Shown: piece by piece, positions 53,794-61,498 of the stretch
How positions within the stretch are numbered: position 1 is the stretch's first letter
How the letters are laid out: every line of letters starts with the position of its first letter
Origin: Burkholderia puraquae
Lineage (GTDB): Bacteria > Pseudomonadota > Gammaproteobacteria > Burkholderiales > Burkholderiaceae
DNA length: 64,000 bases
Assembly: GCF_002099195.1 (NCBI RefSeq)
Contig: NZ_NBYX01000005.1
Location: 186,001 to 250,000, forward strand
Reading direction: 5' to 3'
The notes under the pieces: model-generated
Told to the model about the DNA's origin: nothing
The model's database searches: none
The model's input: the letters and a program-made list of their open reading frames with translations, nothing else
Translations under genes and position numbers: made by a program

Positions 53794-54411
53794 TCACGCG
53801 TGCGAGGGCGCGAGCGAACGCAAGTACGTCGGCACTTTCGCCTTCGCCGTTGCCTGCACACGTGTCATGAGCGCGTGATCGATGCGATCCAGTCCGTACA
53901 TCCGCGTAATGTCCTGCTGCAGCCGGCACCACAGATGGCCGGCCATCTCGGCATCGACCATCGCCCGGTGCGCGCGGCCCGATTTGGGCAACCGCAGCAT
54001 ATCCACCAGGCTCGACAGGCGATGACTCAGCGCGTCCGGGTAAATGCGGCGCGCGACGAGCATCGTGCAGGCAAAGGCATGCTCGGCCGACATGCCGAGA
54101 AGCCCGAGTTCTGCCTGCCAGAACCGTTTGTCGAAGCCGGCGTTGTGGGCCACGACCGCATGCTTGCCGACGAACGCAGCCGCTTCCCTCATGACTGTCG
54201 ACGCCGGGGGAGCCGATGCGATCATCTCGTTCGTGATACCGGTCAGCGCGACGACATCGGACGGTATGCGTCTGCCGGCATTCATCAGGCTCTGGAAACG
54301 GTCGACGACTTGTCCGTCCCGAAGCAGGATGACGGCGATTTCGGTCGCACGGTCGCCCATATTCGGCGAAAGTCCGGTTGTTTCGAAGTCCAGTACCGCA
54401 ACGGTTTGCAT
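53794..54411 (-). CDS. DnaQ-like DEDDh 3'-5' exonuclease
   Basis: A 205-residue exonuclease-domain protein. Exo I motif D8/E10 in AVLDFETTGLSP; Exo II region NAGFDKRFW; Exo III region HRAMVDAEMAG, whose histidine makes it DEDDh class like DnaQ and RNase T. It lacks the clamp-binding and alpha-subunit tail of DnaQ, so it is more likely an accessory exonuclease of the type annotated as a polymerase III epsilon-like protein. ATG 54411 begins MQTVAVLDFET; an in-frame ATG at 54432 adds seven residues. It is not in an operon. Confidence 0.88.
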   Translation of the reverse strand: MQTVAVLDFETTGLSPNMGDRATEIAVILLRDGQVVDRFQSLMNAGRRIPSDVVALTGITNEMIASAPPASTVMREAAAFVGKHAVVAHNAGFDKRFWQAELGLLGMSAEHAFACTMLVARRIYPDALSHRLSSLVDMLRLPKSGRAHRAMVDAEMAGHLWCRLQQDITRMYGLDRIDHALMTRVQATAKAKVPTYLRSLAPSHA

Positions 54412-54646
54412 GGTCGAATCCTGTTGCTTCACGCGGTGTCGTTTAGAGTGGCCGAGAGGTTAGCATCTCCAGGCCCGCGACAGACTCGTTCAGCCCGAGA
54501 AACGACGATCCGTGCGGCGAACGCCGGCCCGATCGACGATCCGGGCCGCCCGCGAATTCGTCCCGATCCGCCGTTGGTTCGGCGGGCCGCGCGACGATGC
54601 AACAGGGTGCCGGCCGCCGACTATCGGCAGCCCATTGGCGCGCGCG

Positions 54647-55312
54647 TCATGCCGCAAGCCCTTTTTCGCCTTCAACCATCCGGATCGGGCCCGTGGTTTG
54701 TCCCGCACCCTGCCTGATGCTGAACTCGATCAGGTCTTCGTAAATCTCTCGTTGCCCGGCAGGCAGCAGGGGGAGCAGCGTCTCGCGCCGCTTGTTCGCA
54801 TCGAACATCGATTCCACCAGCCATCCCGCCAGATAGAGCGACGCAAGGCAACCGCCCGCGGTCGCGACGTTGCCGTGGCACACCAGCGGCTGGTCCATCA
54901 CTTGCAGTTCGAGTGCCTGCAAACCCTTTCGCGCGTCGGGATGCGTGGTGGCGCGGCGCTCCGGCAAGAGCCCGAGCCGTTCGAGAATGAAGGCGCCGCC
55001 GCAGATCGACCCGACCAGCTGGCGTTCCGGATCAAGATCGAACGACGGCAGGAAATCCGGACGGGCAAGCGCGGCCGGTACGCCTTCCTTGCCGCTCGAA
55101 AACAGGACAGCGTCGGCGCGATTGGCGTCGGCGAGCGGGCCGTGTGTCGGGATGGCCAGGCCATGTGCGGAATGCAGCACCGGCTGCGCTCCGAGGATCC
55201 GGACGCGCCAGTCGTTGTTGTTGCGGCCGAGAATGTCCCACATCAGGAACAGGTCGACGTCGGTGAACCGGTCGAATGCGATGAGCGCGATGTCTTTCAA
55301 GGCGAACCCCAT
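54647..55312 (-). CDS. DJ-1/PfpI-family protein, isonitrile hydratase-like
   Basis: A 221-residue DJ-1/PfpI protein. The nucleophile is C104 in VGSICGGAFILERLG at the elbow, with the ERRATTH motif after it, as in isocyanide hydratase and related stand-alone members. An aspartate at 18 (FTDVDLFLMWDIL) replaces the glutamate of glyoxalase-type members, as in isonitrile hydratase. It lacks the AraC-like DNA-binding half of GlxA regulators. It is divergent from a TetR gene across 84 bases, so it is its likely target. Substrate unknown. Confidence 0.85.
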   Translation of the reverse strand: MGFALKDIALIAFDRFTDVDLFLMWDILGRNNNDWRVRILGAQPVLHSAHGLAIPTHGPLADANRADAVLFSSGKEGVPAALARPDFLPSFDLDPERQLVGSICGGAFILERLGLLPERRATTHPDARKGLQALELQVMDQPLVCHGNVATAGGCLASLYLAGWLVESMFDANKRRETLLPLLPAGQREIYEDLIEFSIRQGAGQTTGPIRMVEGEKGLAA

Positions 55313-55381
55313 GAAGAGTGGCGCGACGCCGGAAGCGGCAGCGGCCGTGATAGAGTTCGCAGCCTATCTGTCCATGCCGCA

Positions 55382-55400
55382 CCATACACAGCCTGTATGG
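55382..55400. promoter_or_regulatory. Perfect 19-bp palindrome, candidate TetR operator
   Basis: CCATACA (55382-55388), a 5-base centre CAGCC, then TGTATGG (55394-55400). It lies in the gap between the divergent DJ-1 and TetR genes and covers the first ATG (55397) of the TetR reading frame. Size and symmetry are typical of TetR-family operators. Confidence 0.7.
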
Positions 55401-55963
55401 CGATGACGATGAGCACACTGACGCGAAACGACTGGATTGCAGCGGGCTTCGATGCCCTCGACGGGGAAGGGTATGCGGGCATTTCAGCCGAAAGCCTCGC
55501 GCGACGACTGAACGTGACCCGCGGATCGTTCTATCACCACTTCCGCAATCGCGAGGACTTCGTCAGGACGTTGCTGACCGCGTGGGAGGCAGACTACACG
55601 GCGCGCATGCTGGCGTATGCGGCGGGCGGCCGCGGTGCCGGCGACACGCTGGCGCGCTATCTGCGCGTCGCGGCCGAGAAGCGGCCCGGGCGTGAAATCG
55701 CGATCCGCGCCTGGGCGCTGCACGATCCGCTGGTCGCGGAATTCCAGCAGCGCGTCGACGCCGCGCGACTCGCGTTTGCGATCGACACGTCGCGCCGGCT
55801 GGTGCGCACGTCGGGCGATGCCGAGATCGTCGGGCAAGCCGTGCACTTGTGCCTGATCGGCGGCCAACAGGCCGGGCTGCGACGCGATGCCGACCGGTTC
55901 AACGGTTTCATGCAACGCGCTTTTTCTATGGCCGAACGTGTGCTGCCGATGCGTCGTGCATGA
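55397..55963 (+). CDS. TetR-family transcriptional regulator
   Basis: A 188-residue regulator. N-terminal three-helix HTH domain at about residues 10-60, with recognition region ISAESLARRLNVTRGSFYHHF, then an all-helical ligand-binding part. Possible starts are ATG 55397, 55403 and 55409 (MAMTMSTLTRNDW); the first lies inside the palindrome, so translation from 55403 or 55409 is plausible. It is divergent from the DJ-1/PfpI gene. It probably represses itself and that gene and responds to the compound the enzyme removes. Confidence 0.9.
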   Translation: MAMTMSTLTRNDWIAAGFDALDGEGYAGISAESLARRLNVTRGSFYHHFRNREDFVRTLLTAWEADYTARMLAYAAGGRGAGDTLARYLRVAAEKRPGREIAIRAWALHDPLVAEFQQRVDAARLAFAIDTSRRLVRTSGDAEIVGQAVHLCLIGGQQAGLRRDADRFNGFMQRAFSMAERVLPMRRA

Positions 55964-56090
55964 CGCGTCATGCGGCCGGGTACCGGTGTGCGTGCTGCAT
56001 GCGTAGGGCGGACTTGGTATCAGGCGGCCGGGTTCGCGTGTCCCGTGCGTATGACGTGGCGGGCGGCGCGATATCCCGCGCCGGCCACGG

Positions 56091-56555
56091 TCATGCGTGC
56101 TGCGGCAAGGAGGGCGCCGCCGCGCGATGGCGCAGATGAATCAGCGGATAGGGGCGCCCTTGGCCATCGCGCGCCGATCGCCCGCAGCGCTCGAAGCCGA
56201 GTCGTTCATAGAATCCCGCCGCCGATTCGTTCTGCTCGTTGACGTCGGTCGACAGGTCGGGATGACGCCTGAGCGCATCTTCCACGAGCAGGCGCCCGAC
56301 ACCCGCGCCATGGTGAGCGGGATCGACGAACAGCGCTTCCATGTGACTGCCGTCGAGCAGCATGAAGCCGATCGCGCGGTCGGTATCGTCGACGGCGAGA
56401 TCGAGCGGCGCACCGGGCAGGAGCGCGACAACTTCGGATTCGATTGCGCGACGGTCGTCGTCGCTCAGGAAGTGGTGGGTGGCGTCGACCGCGTTGCGCC
56501 AGATATCCAGCACGCGTGCGCCGTCGGCCTGGGTGGACTTGCGAATTCTGATCAT
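56091..56555 (-). CDS. yjaB: GNAT-family N-acetyltransferase, YjaB type
   Basis: A 154-residue acetyltransferase that uses acetyl-CoA. It closely follows the E. coli YjaB pattern: IWRNAVDATHHFLSDDDRR, GFMLLDGSHMEALFVDPAHH, GAGVGRLLVEDALR (the acetyl-CoA loop) and DVNEQNESAAGFYERLGFE. ATG 56555 (MIRIRKSTQ) matches the family start; in-frame ATGs at 56567 and 56612 are possible. The natural substrate of YjaB is not established. It is the last of a leftward run following the Nudix gene after 110 bases. Confidence 0.9.
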   Translation of the reverse strand: MIRIRKSTQADGARVLDIWRNAVDATHHFLSDDDRRAIESEVVALLPGAPLDLAVDDTDRAIGFMLLDGSHMEALFVDPAHHGAGVGRLLVEDALRRHPDLSTDVNEQNESAAGFYERLGFERCGRSARDGQGRPYPLIHLRHRAAAPSLPQHA

Positions 56556-56665
56556 GGTTTGGCCCATCTTTGATTTGTCATTTGGAGTTCGGCGGGTGGC
56601 CGGTACCGTCATGGCCTCGATCGGGCCCCTCGCAACGGAGGCGGGAGCGACGGTGGTGTTTCAGT

Positions 56666-57157
56666 TCAGGTATTGGCCGGACGGCGTGCGTCGCCAACGG
56701 CCGCCGCGCGCTCGATCGCTCGTCGTGCGACATCGCGAACGCCCGCGCTCATCGGCAAGTCATCGCGGTCGAGTTCCGCGAGATCGAACCAGCGCGCATC
56801 GAGCGCATCGTCGTCGGCGGCAGGCGTGCCGCGCAGCCATCTGCACAGCACCGCGACCATGACGAAATGCTGACGCACGTCGCCGTCGGCATCGTAATCG
56901 AACGCGTCCAGCGCGGTAAAGACGTCGAGCGCCTCGACGTCGACGGCCGTTTCTTCGGCGATCTCGCGCACGATCGCGTTCGCAATCGATTCCCCCGCTT
57001 CGATCTTGCCGCCAGGAAAGCCCCAGCAGCCCGCATCGGGCGGATTGGCGCGGCGTACCAGCAGCACGTCGCGTTCCCGCAGGACGATGCCGATCACGGC
57101 GGGAACTGCGCGTACGGAGGCGGTGACAGTGGCCGAGGAGCGGGGTGAATCGGACAT
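56666..57157 (-). CDS. Nudix hydrolase
   Basis: A 163-residue Nudix protein with the Nudix box GGKIEAGESI...REIAEETAV at about residues 50-73, including the catalytic REIAEE. The consensus glycine near the end of the box is alanine here (EETAV). The N-terminal strand PAVIGIVLRERDVLLVRRAN and overall size resemble MutT/NUDT-type pyrophosphohydrolases acting on nucleotide substrates; the substrate is not defined. It lies 51 bases downstream of the dehydrogenase gene on the same strand, so possibly in one transcript. Confidence 0.9.
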   Translation of the reverse strand: MSDSPRSSATVTASVRAVPAVIGIVLRERDVLLVRRANPPDAGCWGFPGGKIEAGESIANAIVREIAEETAVDVEALDVFTALDAFDYDADGDVRQHFVMVAVLCRWLRGTPAADDDALDARWFDLAELDRDDLPMSAGVRDVARRAIERAAAVGDARRPANT

Positions 57158-57208
57158 GATCGATCTACGCGCGGGCGCGTTCGAGTGGGTGGGGCGGCCG
57201 GCGACGAT

Positions 57209-58093
57209 TCATCGCGCGTCGTGCGTGCGCTGCTCGATTGCGCGGATCACGGCGACCATGTCGTCCGCGCCATGGCCGGCCCGCTCGGTCTCGCCGTACA
57301 GCGCGTGGCAGAGGTCGAGCAACGGCGATGCGATGCCGATGCCGCGCGCGGATTCGGCGACGAGGCGCGCATTCTTCAGCACGTCGGTGATCGCGGCCTG
57401 CACCGAGAAATCCGCCGCGACGAGTTTGCCGAGCTTCACGCGCGACACGTCGCTCGCCATCGGGCCCGCGTTCAGCACGTCGGCGAAGCGGGCGAGATCG
57501 ATGCCGTGGCGTTGCGCGAAATGCGTGGCTTCGGTCAGGCCGGTGACCATCGTGATCAGGAACAGGTTCACGGCGAGCTTCATCGTCAGCGCCGACGGCA
57601 CGTCGCCGCACACGAAGCTGTCGCGGCACAGCGGCTTCACGAGCGCGCGGACGGCGTCGACGTCGTCCGGCGCGCCGGCGAGCATCACGACGAGTTGCCC
57701 GGCTTCGGCCGGCTTGCGCGACCCCGACACGGGCGCTTCGACGTAACGACCCGATGCGGCAGCGATGTCGTCGGCCAGTGCGCGCGAATACTCGGGCGCG
57801 TTCGTGCCCATGTTCACGATGGTGTGCCCGCCGACACGGGCGGCGAAACCGGGCGTGCCGCGCGCGAGGACGGCGTCGATTGCCGCGTCGTTCGCGAGCA
57901 TCAGGATCACGGTGCGGCAGGCCGCGAACGCGTCGTCGATGTGCTCGGCCACGCGTGCGCCGGCGTCGCGCAGCGCATCGTCGCTGCCGTGCGACCGGCT
58001 CCATACGACAAGCGGCGTGCCGGCCCGCGCGAGATTGAGCGCCATCGGCGTGCCCATCACGCCGAGGCCGACGAATCCGACAGCGGTTTGCAT
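57209..58093 (-). CDS. NAD(P)-dependent beta-hydroxyacid dehydrogenase (3-hydroxyisobutyrate dehydrogenase family)
   Basis: A 294-residue two-domain dehydrogenase. Rossmann motif GFVGLGVMGTPMALNL at 6-21; substrate loop EAPVSGSRKPAEAGQL near 119-134; catalytic lysine K172 in LTMKLAVNLF. The residue after strand two is part of VWSRS, which suggests NADP rather than NAD. Substrates in the family include 3-hydroxyisobutyrate, tartronate semialdehyde, glyoxylate and succinic semialdehyde. It sits 97 bases downstream of the DUF971 gene on the same strand and may or may not belong to that operon. Confidence 0.9.
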   Translation of the reverse strand: MQTAVGFVGLGVMGTPMALNLARAGTPLVVWSRSHGSDDALRDAGARVAEHIDDAFAACRTVILMLANDAAIDAVLARGTPGFAARVGGHTIVNMGTNAPEYSRALADDIAAASGRYVEAPVSGSRKPAEAGQLVVMLAGAPDDVDAVRALVKPLCRDSFVCGDVPSALTMKLAVNLFLITMVTGLTEATHFAQRHGIDLARFADVLNAGPMASDVSRVKLGKLVAADFSVQAAITDVLKNARLVAESARGIGIASPLLDLCHALYGETERAGHGADDMVAVIRAIEQRTHDAR

Positions 58094-58190
58094 GTTCTGG
58101 CTCCCACGGTGGATGGAGACGATCGTGGGCGTCAGTATCGCAGCGTTTCCGCACGCCTGCTATGTCGTCCGCGCACCCGCGGGAGCCACG

Positions 58191-58478
58191 TCACGGCCGC
58201 ACCGACATGTCCGCCAGATACGGCCACGGATAGATGCCGCGCGCGTGACCGTCGCCGAATACGGCGCGGATGCCGTAGCCGGCTGCCTCGACGTTGTCGA
58301 GCGTCAGGTCGGGCCGTGGCTCGACGCGACCGCCGTCGAGCCGGATCCTTCTGCATTCCGCACACGGGCATTCGCTGCGCAACCGTGCATAGCCGATGCG
58401 TTGCGTGTGGCCGTCCGGCCAGCGGAGGGTCAACGTGCGTGCCGGATGATCGAGTGCGATTTCGATCGGCGAGATCAT
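58191..58478 (-). CDS. DUF971 (gamma-butyrobetaine hydroxylase N-terminal-like) protein
   Basis: A 95-residue DUF971 protein, MISPIEIALDHPARTLTLRW then DGHTQRIGYARLRSECPCAE with C37, C39 and C42. The fold is known as the N-terminal domain of gamma-butyrobetaine hydroxylase, where such cysteines bind zinc, and as a domain fused to Mrp/ApbC-type Fe-S proteins such as HCF101. Its stop is 97 bases before the dehydrogenase gene; its start overlaps the HEAT gene stop by four bases. A role in Fe-S maturation of the operon's ferredoxin is inference. Confidence 0.85.
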   Translation of the reverse strand: MISPIEIALDHPARTLTLRWPDGHTQRIGYARLRSECPCAECRRIRLDGGRVEPRPDLTLDNVEAAGYGIRAVFGDGHARGIYPWPYLADMSVRP

Positions 58479-59470
58479 CGCGACGCCTCGTCGATTTGCC
58501 GGATCGCGATCCGCACGGCCTTGCGTACTTCCGGATCGTGATCCTCCAGCGCGCGGGTCAGCGCGGGCAACGTCGCGCGGTCGCGCAATTCGCCGAGCGC
58601 AAGCGCGGCTTCCTTGCGCAGGTTGCTGATCGCGTGCGACAGCAGCGCGACGACCGCCGGCGCCGCGGCCGCATCGCGCAGTTGCCCGAGCGCACGCGCG
58701 GCACGCAAGCGCACCTGCCAGTAGTCGTCGTCGAGCGCGGCGACGAGCGGTTCGCGCGCGGCCGCAACGTGCAGCTTGCCGAGCGTCGTGGCCGCTTCCT
58801 CGCGCACCTGCCATTCGCGGTCGCGCAGCGCGGCGAACAGTGCGTTGATGGTGGAGGCATCGTCGGGTGCCGCGAACCCGATCGCGCCGACCGCGGCGCG
58901 CCGCACCTCCGCTGCGGCATCGGTTGTCGCGATGTGCGAGAGCGGCGGCAGCGCGCGCGGATCCTTGAGCCAGCCGAGCACTGCCACGGCTTCGGCGCGC
59001 ACGGCAGCGTGTTCGGCATCGAGCGCGTGCAGCGCGGGCGCGAATGCGTCGGGGTCGCGCAACTCGCGCAATCCGCGCAGCACGGCACGGCGCACGAACG
59101 GCTCGGGCCGCGCAGCCCAACGACACAGCACGGTGCCCGATACCGCATCCTTCAGTTCGGACAGGCTCTGCGCCGCGGCGGCACGCACGCCGTCGTCCGG
59201 ATCGAGCAGCGCGACGCATAGGGCGTCGACGACGTCGGGCTGCTCCCACGCGCCGAGCACGCGGGCGGCTTCGCCGCGCACGTCGGCCGACGGATCGTCG
59301 CGCAGCGCGGCGACGAACAAGGGCACGAACGCTGGAAACTCGAGATCGGCGAGTTCGAACAGTGCGATGCGGCGCACCGAGGCATCGGGCGCGGCGAGGC
59401 GGGCGACGCGTGTGGCTTCGTCGGGGGCGGGTGCGCGGGGCAGCGCGGCAGCGAAGGAGGAGTCGGTCAT
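58475..59470 (-). CDS. HEAT-repeat protein
   Basis: A 331-residue protein built almost entirely of about nine HEAT repeats of roughly 31 residues (DPSADVRGEAARVLGAWEQP; DPDDGVRAAAAQSLSELKDA; DDDYWQVRLRAARALGQLRD), of the PBS-lyase-like type. There is no signal peptide or membrane segment. Such scaffolds bind partner proteins and in some families help insert cofactors. It lies between ferredoxin (31 bases upstream) and DUF971 (overlap). The start is ATG 59470 (MTDSSFAAALPRAP). Confidence 0.9.
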   Translation of the reverse strand: MTDSSFAAALPRAPAPDEATRVARLAAPDASVRRIALFELADLEFPAFVPLFVAALRDDPSADVRGEAARVLGAWEQPDVVDALCVALLDPDDGVRAAAAQSLSELKDAVSGTVLCRWAARPEPFVRRAVLRGLRELRDPDAFAPALHALDAEHAAVRAEAVAVLGWLKDPRALPPLSHIATTDAAAEVRRAAVGAIGFAAPDDASTINALFAALRDREWQVREEAATTLGKLHVAAAREPLVAALDDDYWQVRLRAARALGQLRDAAAAPAVVALLSHAISNLRKEAALALGELRDRATLPALTRALEDHDPEVRKAVRIAIRQIDEASR

Positions 59471-59501
59471 GGGCGACGGGAAAAAGCGTTGAGGGACACG
59501 G

Positions 59502-59747
59502 TCAGCGCAGCAGGTAAGGGATGTCGACCTTGACCGCGCCGGTCGGGCAGTCGCGCTCGCACGGCATGCAGTACCAGCATTCGTCGAACTGCATGGTGGC
59601 CTTGCCCTTGGTCACGTCGATCGCGAGCAGGTCGAGCGGGCACACGTCGACGCAGACGGTGCAGCCCTTGTCGGCGATGCACAGGGCCTCGTCGATCGTG
59701 ACGGGCGCGCTGCTGCGCTGGAAGATGTCGTGCGGGGAATGGGGCAT
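59502..59747 (-). CDS. Two-cluster [4Fe-4S] ferredoxin, AprB-like
   Basis: An 81-residue ferredoxin with eight cysteines for two [4Fe-4S] clusters: C23, C29, C32, C36 and C57, C60, C63, C67, each set ending in CP (VCVDVCPLDL; CMPCERDCPTG). The second set has the standard C-x2-C-x2-C-x3-C-P spacing; the first has five residues between its first two cysteines. It is encoded 11 bases after the flavoprotein and is its probable electron partner, as AprB is for AprA. ATG 59747 begins MPHSPHDIFQ. Confidence 0.93.
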   Translation of the reverse strand: MPHSPHDIFQRSSAPVTIDEALCIADKGCTVCVDVCPLDLLAIDVTKGKATMQFDECWYCMPCERDCPTGAVKVDIPYLLR

Positions 59748-59758
59748 GGCAAGGGTCC

Positions 59759-61498
59759 TCAAAGGGCGGCCGCGAGCGCGGCCGGTTCGCGGATACGCAG
59801 TTTCGTGTAGGCGGCGCGATCGTCGTCGGCAAGCGGCACGACGTACGGTTCGACCGGCCGCTTCTCGCTGCGCATCGCACCGTCGGCGTCCTTGCGCAGC
59901 CAGGTGTGGCAGAACCATTCGGCGTCGTTGCGATGCGGAAAGTCGACGCGATGGTGGTACAGCCCCCAGCGGCTCTCGGTGCGGAACAGCGACGCGCGCG
60001 CGGCCATCTCCGCGCAGTCGCGGATCGCACGCACCTCGGCGGCGCGCATCAGTTCGTGCGGGTGGTCTGCTTTGATCTCTTCGATATCCTCAGTAATGGC
60101 ATCAAAGCGTTGCAGCCCGATTTCCATCTTGCGCGTCACCTTCGGCGGTTGCAGATAGTCGTTCACCATGCGGCGCAGCTTGTATTCGACCTGCGCCGGT
60201 GCCAGGCCGCGCTCGCGCAGCAGCGGGGCAAGCACGCGGGTGCGCTCGGCGGCGACCTGTTCGTCGTCCACCGGCGCATGCTCGCGGCCGGCCACGTAGT
60301 CGGCCGCGTTCTGCCCGGCAAACCAGCCGTACGTAAATGCGCCGAGCATGTAGTTGTGCGGGACGGCTGCCATGTCGCCGGCCGCGTAGAGCCCGGGCAC
60401 GGTCGTCTCCGCGCGTGCGTTCACGTACACGCCGGATGCGCTGTGGCCGCTGCAGAAACCGATCTCGGAGATGTGCATCTCGACCATCTGGCTGCGGTAA
60501 TCGGTGCCGCGCCCCGCATGGAAGCGGCCGCGGCTCGGCCGCTCGTTCGTATGCAGGATCTGCTCGATGGTCTGGATCGTCTCTTCCGCGAGATGGTCGA
60601 GCTTCAGGAACACGGGGCCGTTGCCGCTTTGCAGTTCCTGGTAGAACTCCCACATCATCTGGCCGCTCCAGTAATCGCATTCGATGAAACGTTCGCCCTT
60701 GCCGTTCGCGGTGAAACCGCCAAGCGGGCCCGTCACGTACGCGCACGCGGGGCCGTTGTAGTCCTTGATCAGCGGATTGATCTGGAAGCATTCGAGATTC
60801 GCGAGCGCGGCACCGGCGTGATAGGCCATCGCGTAGCCGTCGCCTGCGTTGGTCGGGTTCTCGTAGGTGCCCATCAGGTAGCCCGAGGCCGGCAGGCCGA
60901 GGCGGCCCGCCGCGCCGCAGCAGAGAATCACGGCCTTTGCGCGGATCACGTGGAACCCGGCGGTGCGGCAGTCGAAGCCGAGCACGCCGCTCGCGCGGCC
61001 CTGCGCGTCGGTCAGCACGCGCGTCGCGACGATCCGGTTCGTGATCGCGATGCGCGCGCGCTTCAACTGCCGGTACAGCACTTTCTTGATGTCGTGTCCT
61101 TCGGGCATCGGCAGCACGTACGAGCCCATGTGATGGACCTTCTTCACCGCGTAGTCGCCGGTGCCGTCCTTCTCGAACTTCACGCCCCAGCGGTCGAGCT
61201 GCTCGATCGTCGCGAAACTGTGCGTCGCATACGCGTACACAGCTTCCTGGTCGACGATCCCGTCGTTGGCGATCGTGATCTCGCGTGTGTATTGCTCGGG
61301 CGTCGCATGCCCGGGAATCACCGCGTTGTTCAGGCCGTCCATGCCCATCGAGATCGCGCCGCTGCGCTTCACGTTGGCTTTCTCGAGCAGCAGCACGCGC
61401 AGGGACGGGTCGCGTTCCTTCGCCTTGATCGCCGCCATCGGGCCGGCCGTGCCGCCGCCGACCACGACGATGTCGTATTCGAGCACATGGGTAGTCAT
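59759..61498 (-). CDS. FAD-dependent oxidoreductase, AprA/fumarate reductase-like
   Basis: A 579-residue flavoprotein of the succinate dehydrogenase/fumarate reductase/APS reductase superfamily. FAD motif VVVGGGTAGPMAAIKAKE at 11-28; FAD loop RSGAISMGMDGLNN; ECFQINPLIKDYNGPACAYV in the middle; GHSASGVYVN and TVPGLYAAGDMAAVP before the C-terminal helices. The order and motifs resemble the alpha subunit of adenylylsulfate reductase more than fumarate reductase, but no sulfate-reduction or sulfur-oxidation gene is nearby. Its start overlaps the GntR regulator stop (ATGA). Electrons probably pass to the adjacent ferredoxin. Substrate unknown. Confidence 0.88.
   Translation of the reverse strand: MTTHVLEYDIVVVGGGTAGPMAAIKAKERDPSLRVLLLEKANVKRSGAISMGMDGLNNAVIPGHATPEQYTREITIANDGIVDQEAVYAYATHSFATIEQLDRWGVKFEKDGTGDYAVKKVHHMGSYVLPMPEGHDIKKVLYRQLKRARIAITNRIVATRVLTDAQGRASGVLGFDCRTAGFHVIRAKAVILCCGAAGRLGLPASGYLMGTYENPTNAGDGYAMAYHAGAALANLECFQINPLIKDYNGPACAYVTGPLGGFTANGKGERFIECDYWSGQMMWEFYQELQSGNGPVFLKLDHLAEETIQTIEQILHTNERPSRGRFHAGRGTDYRSQMVEMHISEIGFCSGHSASGVYVNARAETTVPGLYAAGDMAAVPHNYMLGAFTYGWFAGQNAADYVAGREHAPVDDEQVAAERTRVLAPLLRERGLAPAQVEYKLRRMVNDYLQPPKVTRKMEIGLQRFDAITEDIEEIKADHPHELMRAAEVRAIRDCAEMAARASLFRTESRWGLYHHRVDFPHRNDAEWFCHTWLRKDADGAMRSEKRPVEPYVVPLADDDRAAYTKLRIREPAALAAAL

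Noticed and set aside
54446..54480. GTGGCCGAGAGGTTAG, resembling the D-arm region of a serine or leucine tRNA
   Set aside because: No acceptor stem, anticodon arm or T-loop follows at the right spacing, and there is no flanking integration site. Treated as chance.
59502..61498. Dissimilatory adenylylsulfate reductase (aprAB)
   Set aside because: Similarity is only at superfamily level, and sat, aprM, qmo and dsr genes are absent from the neighbourhood.
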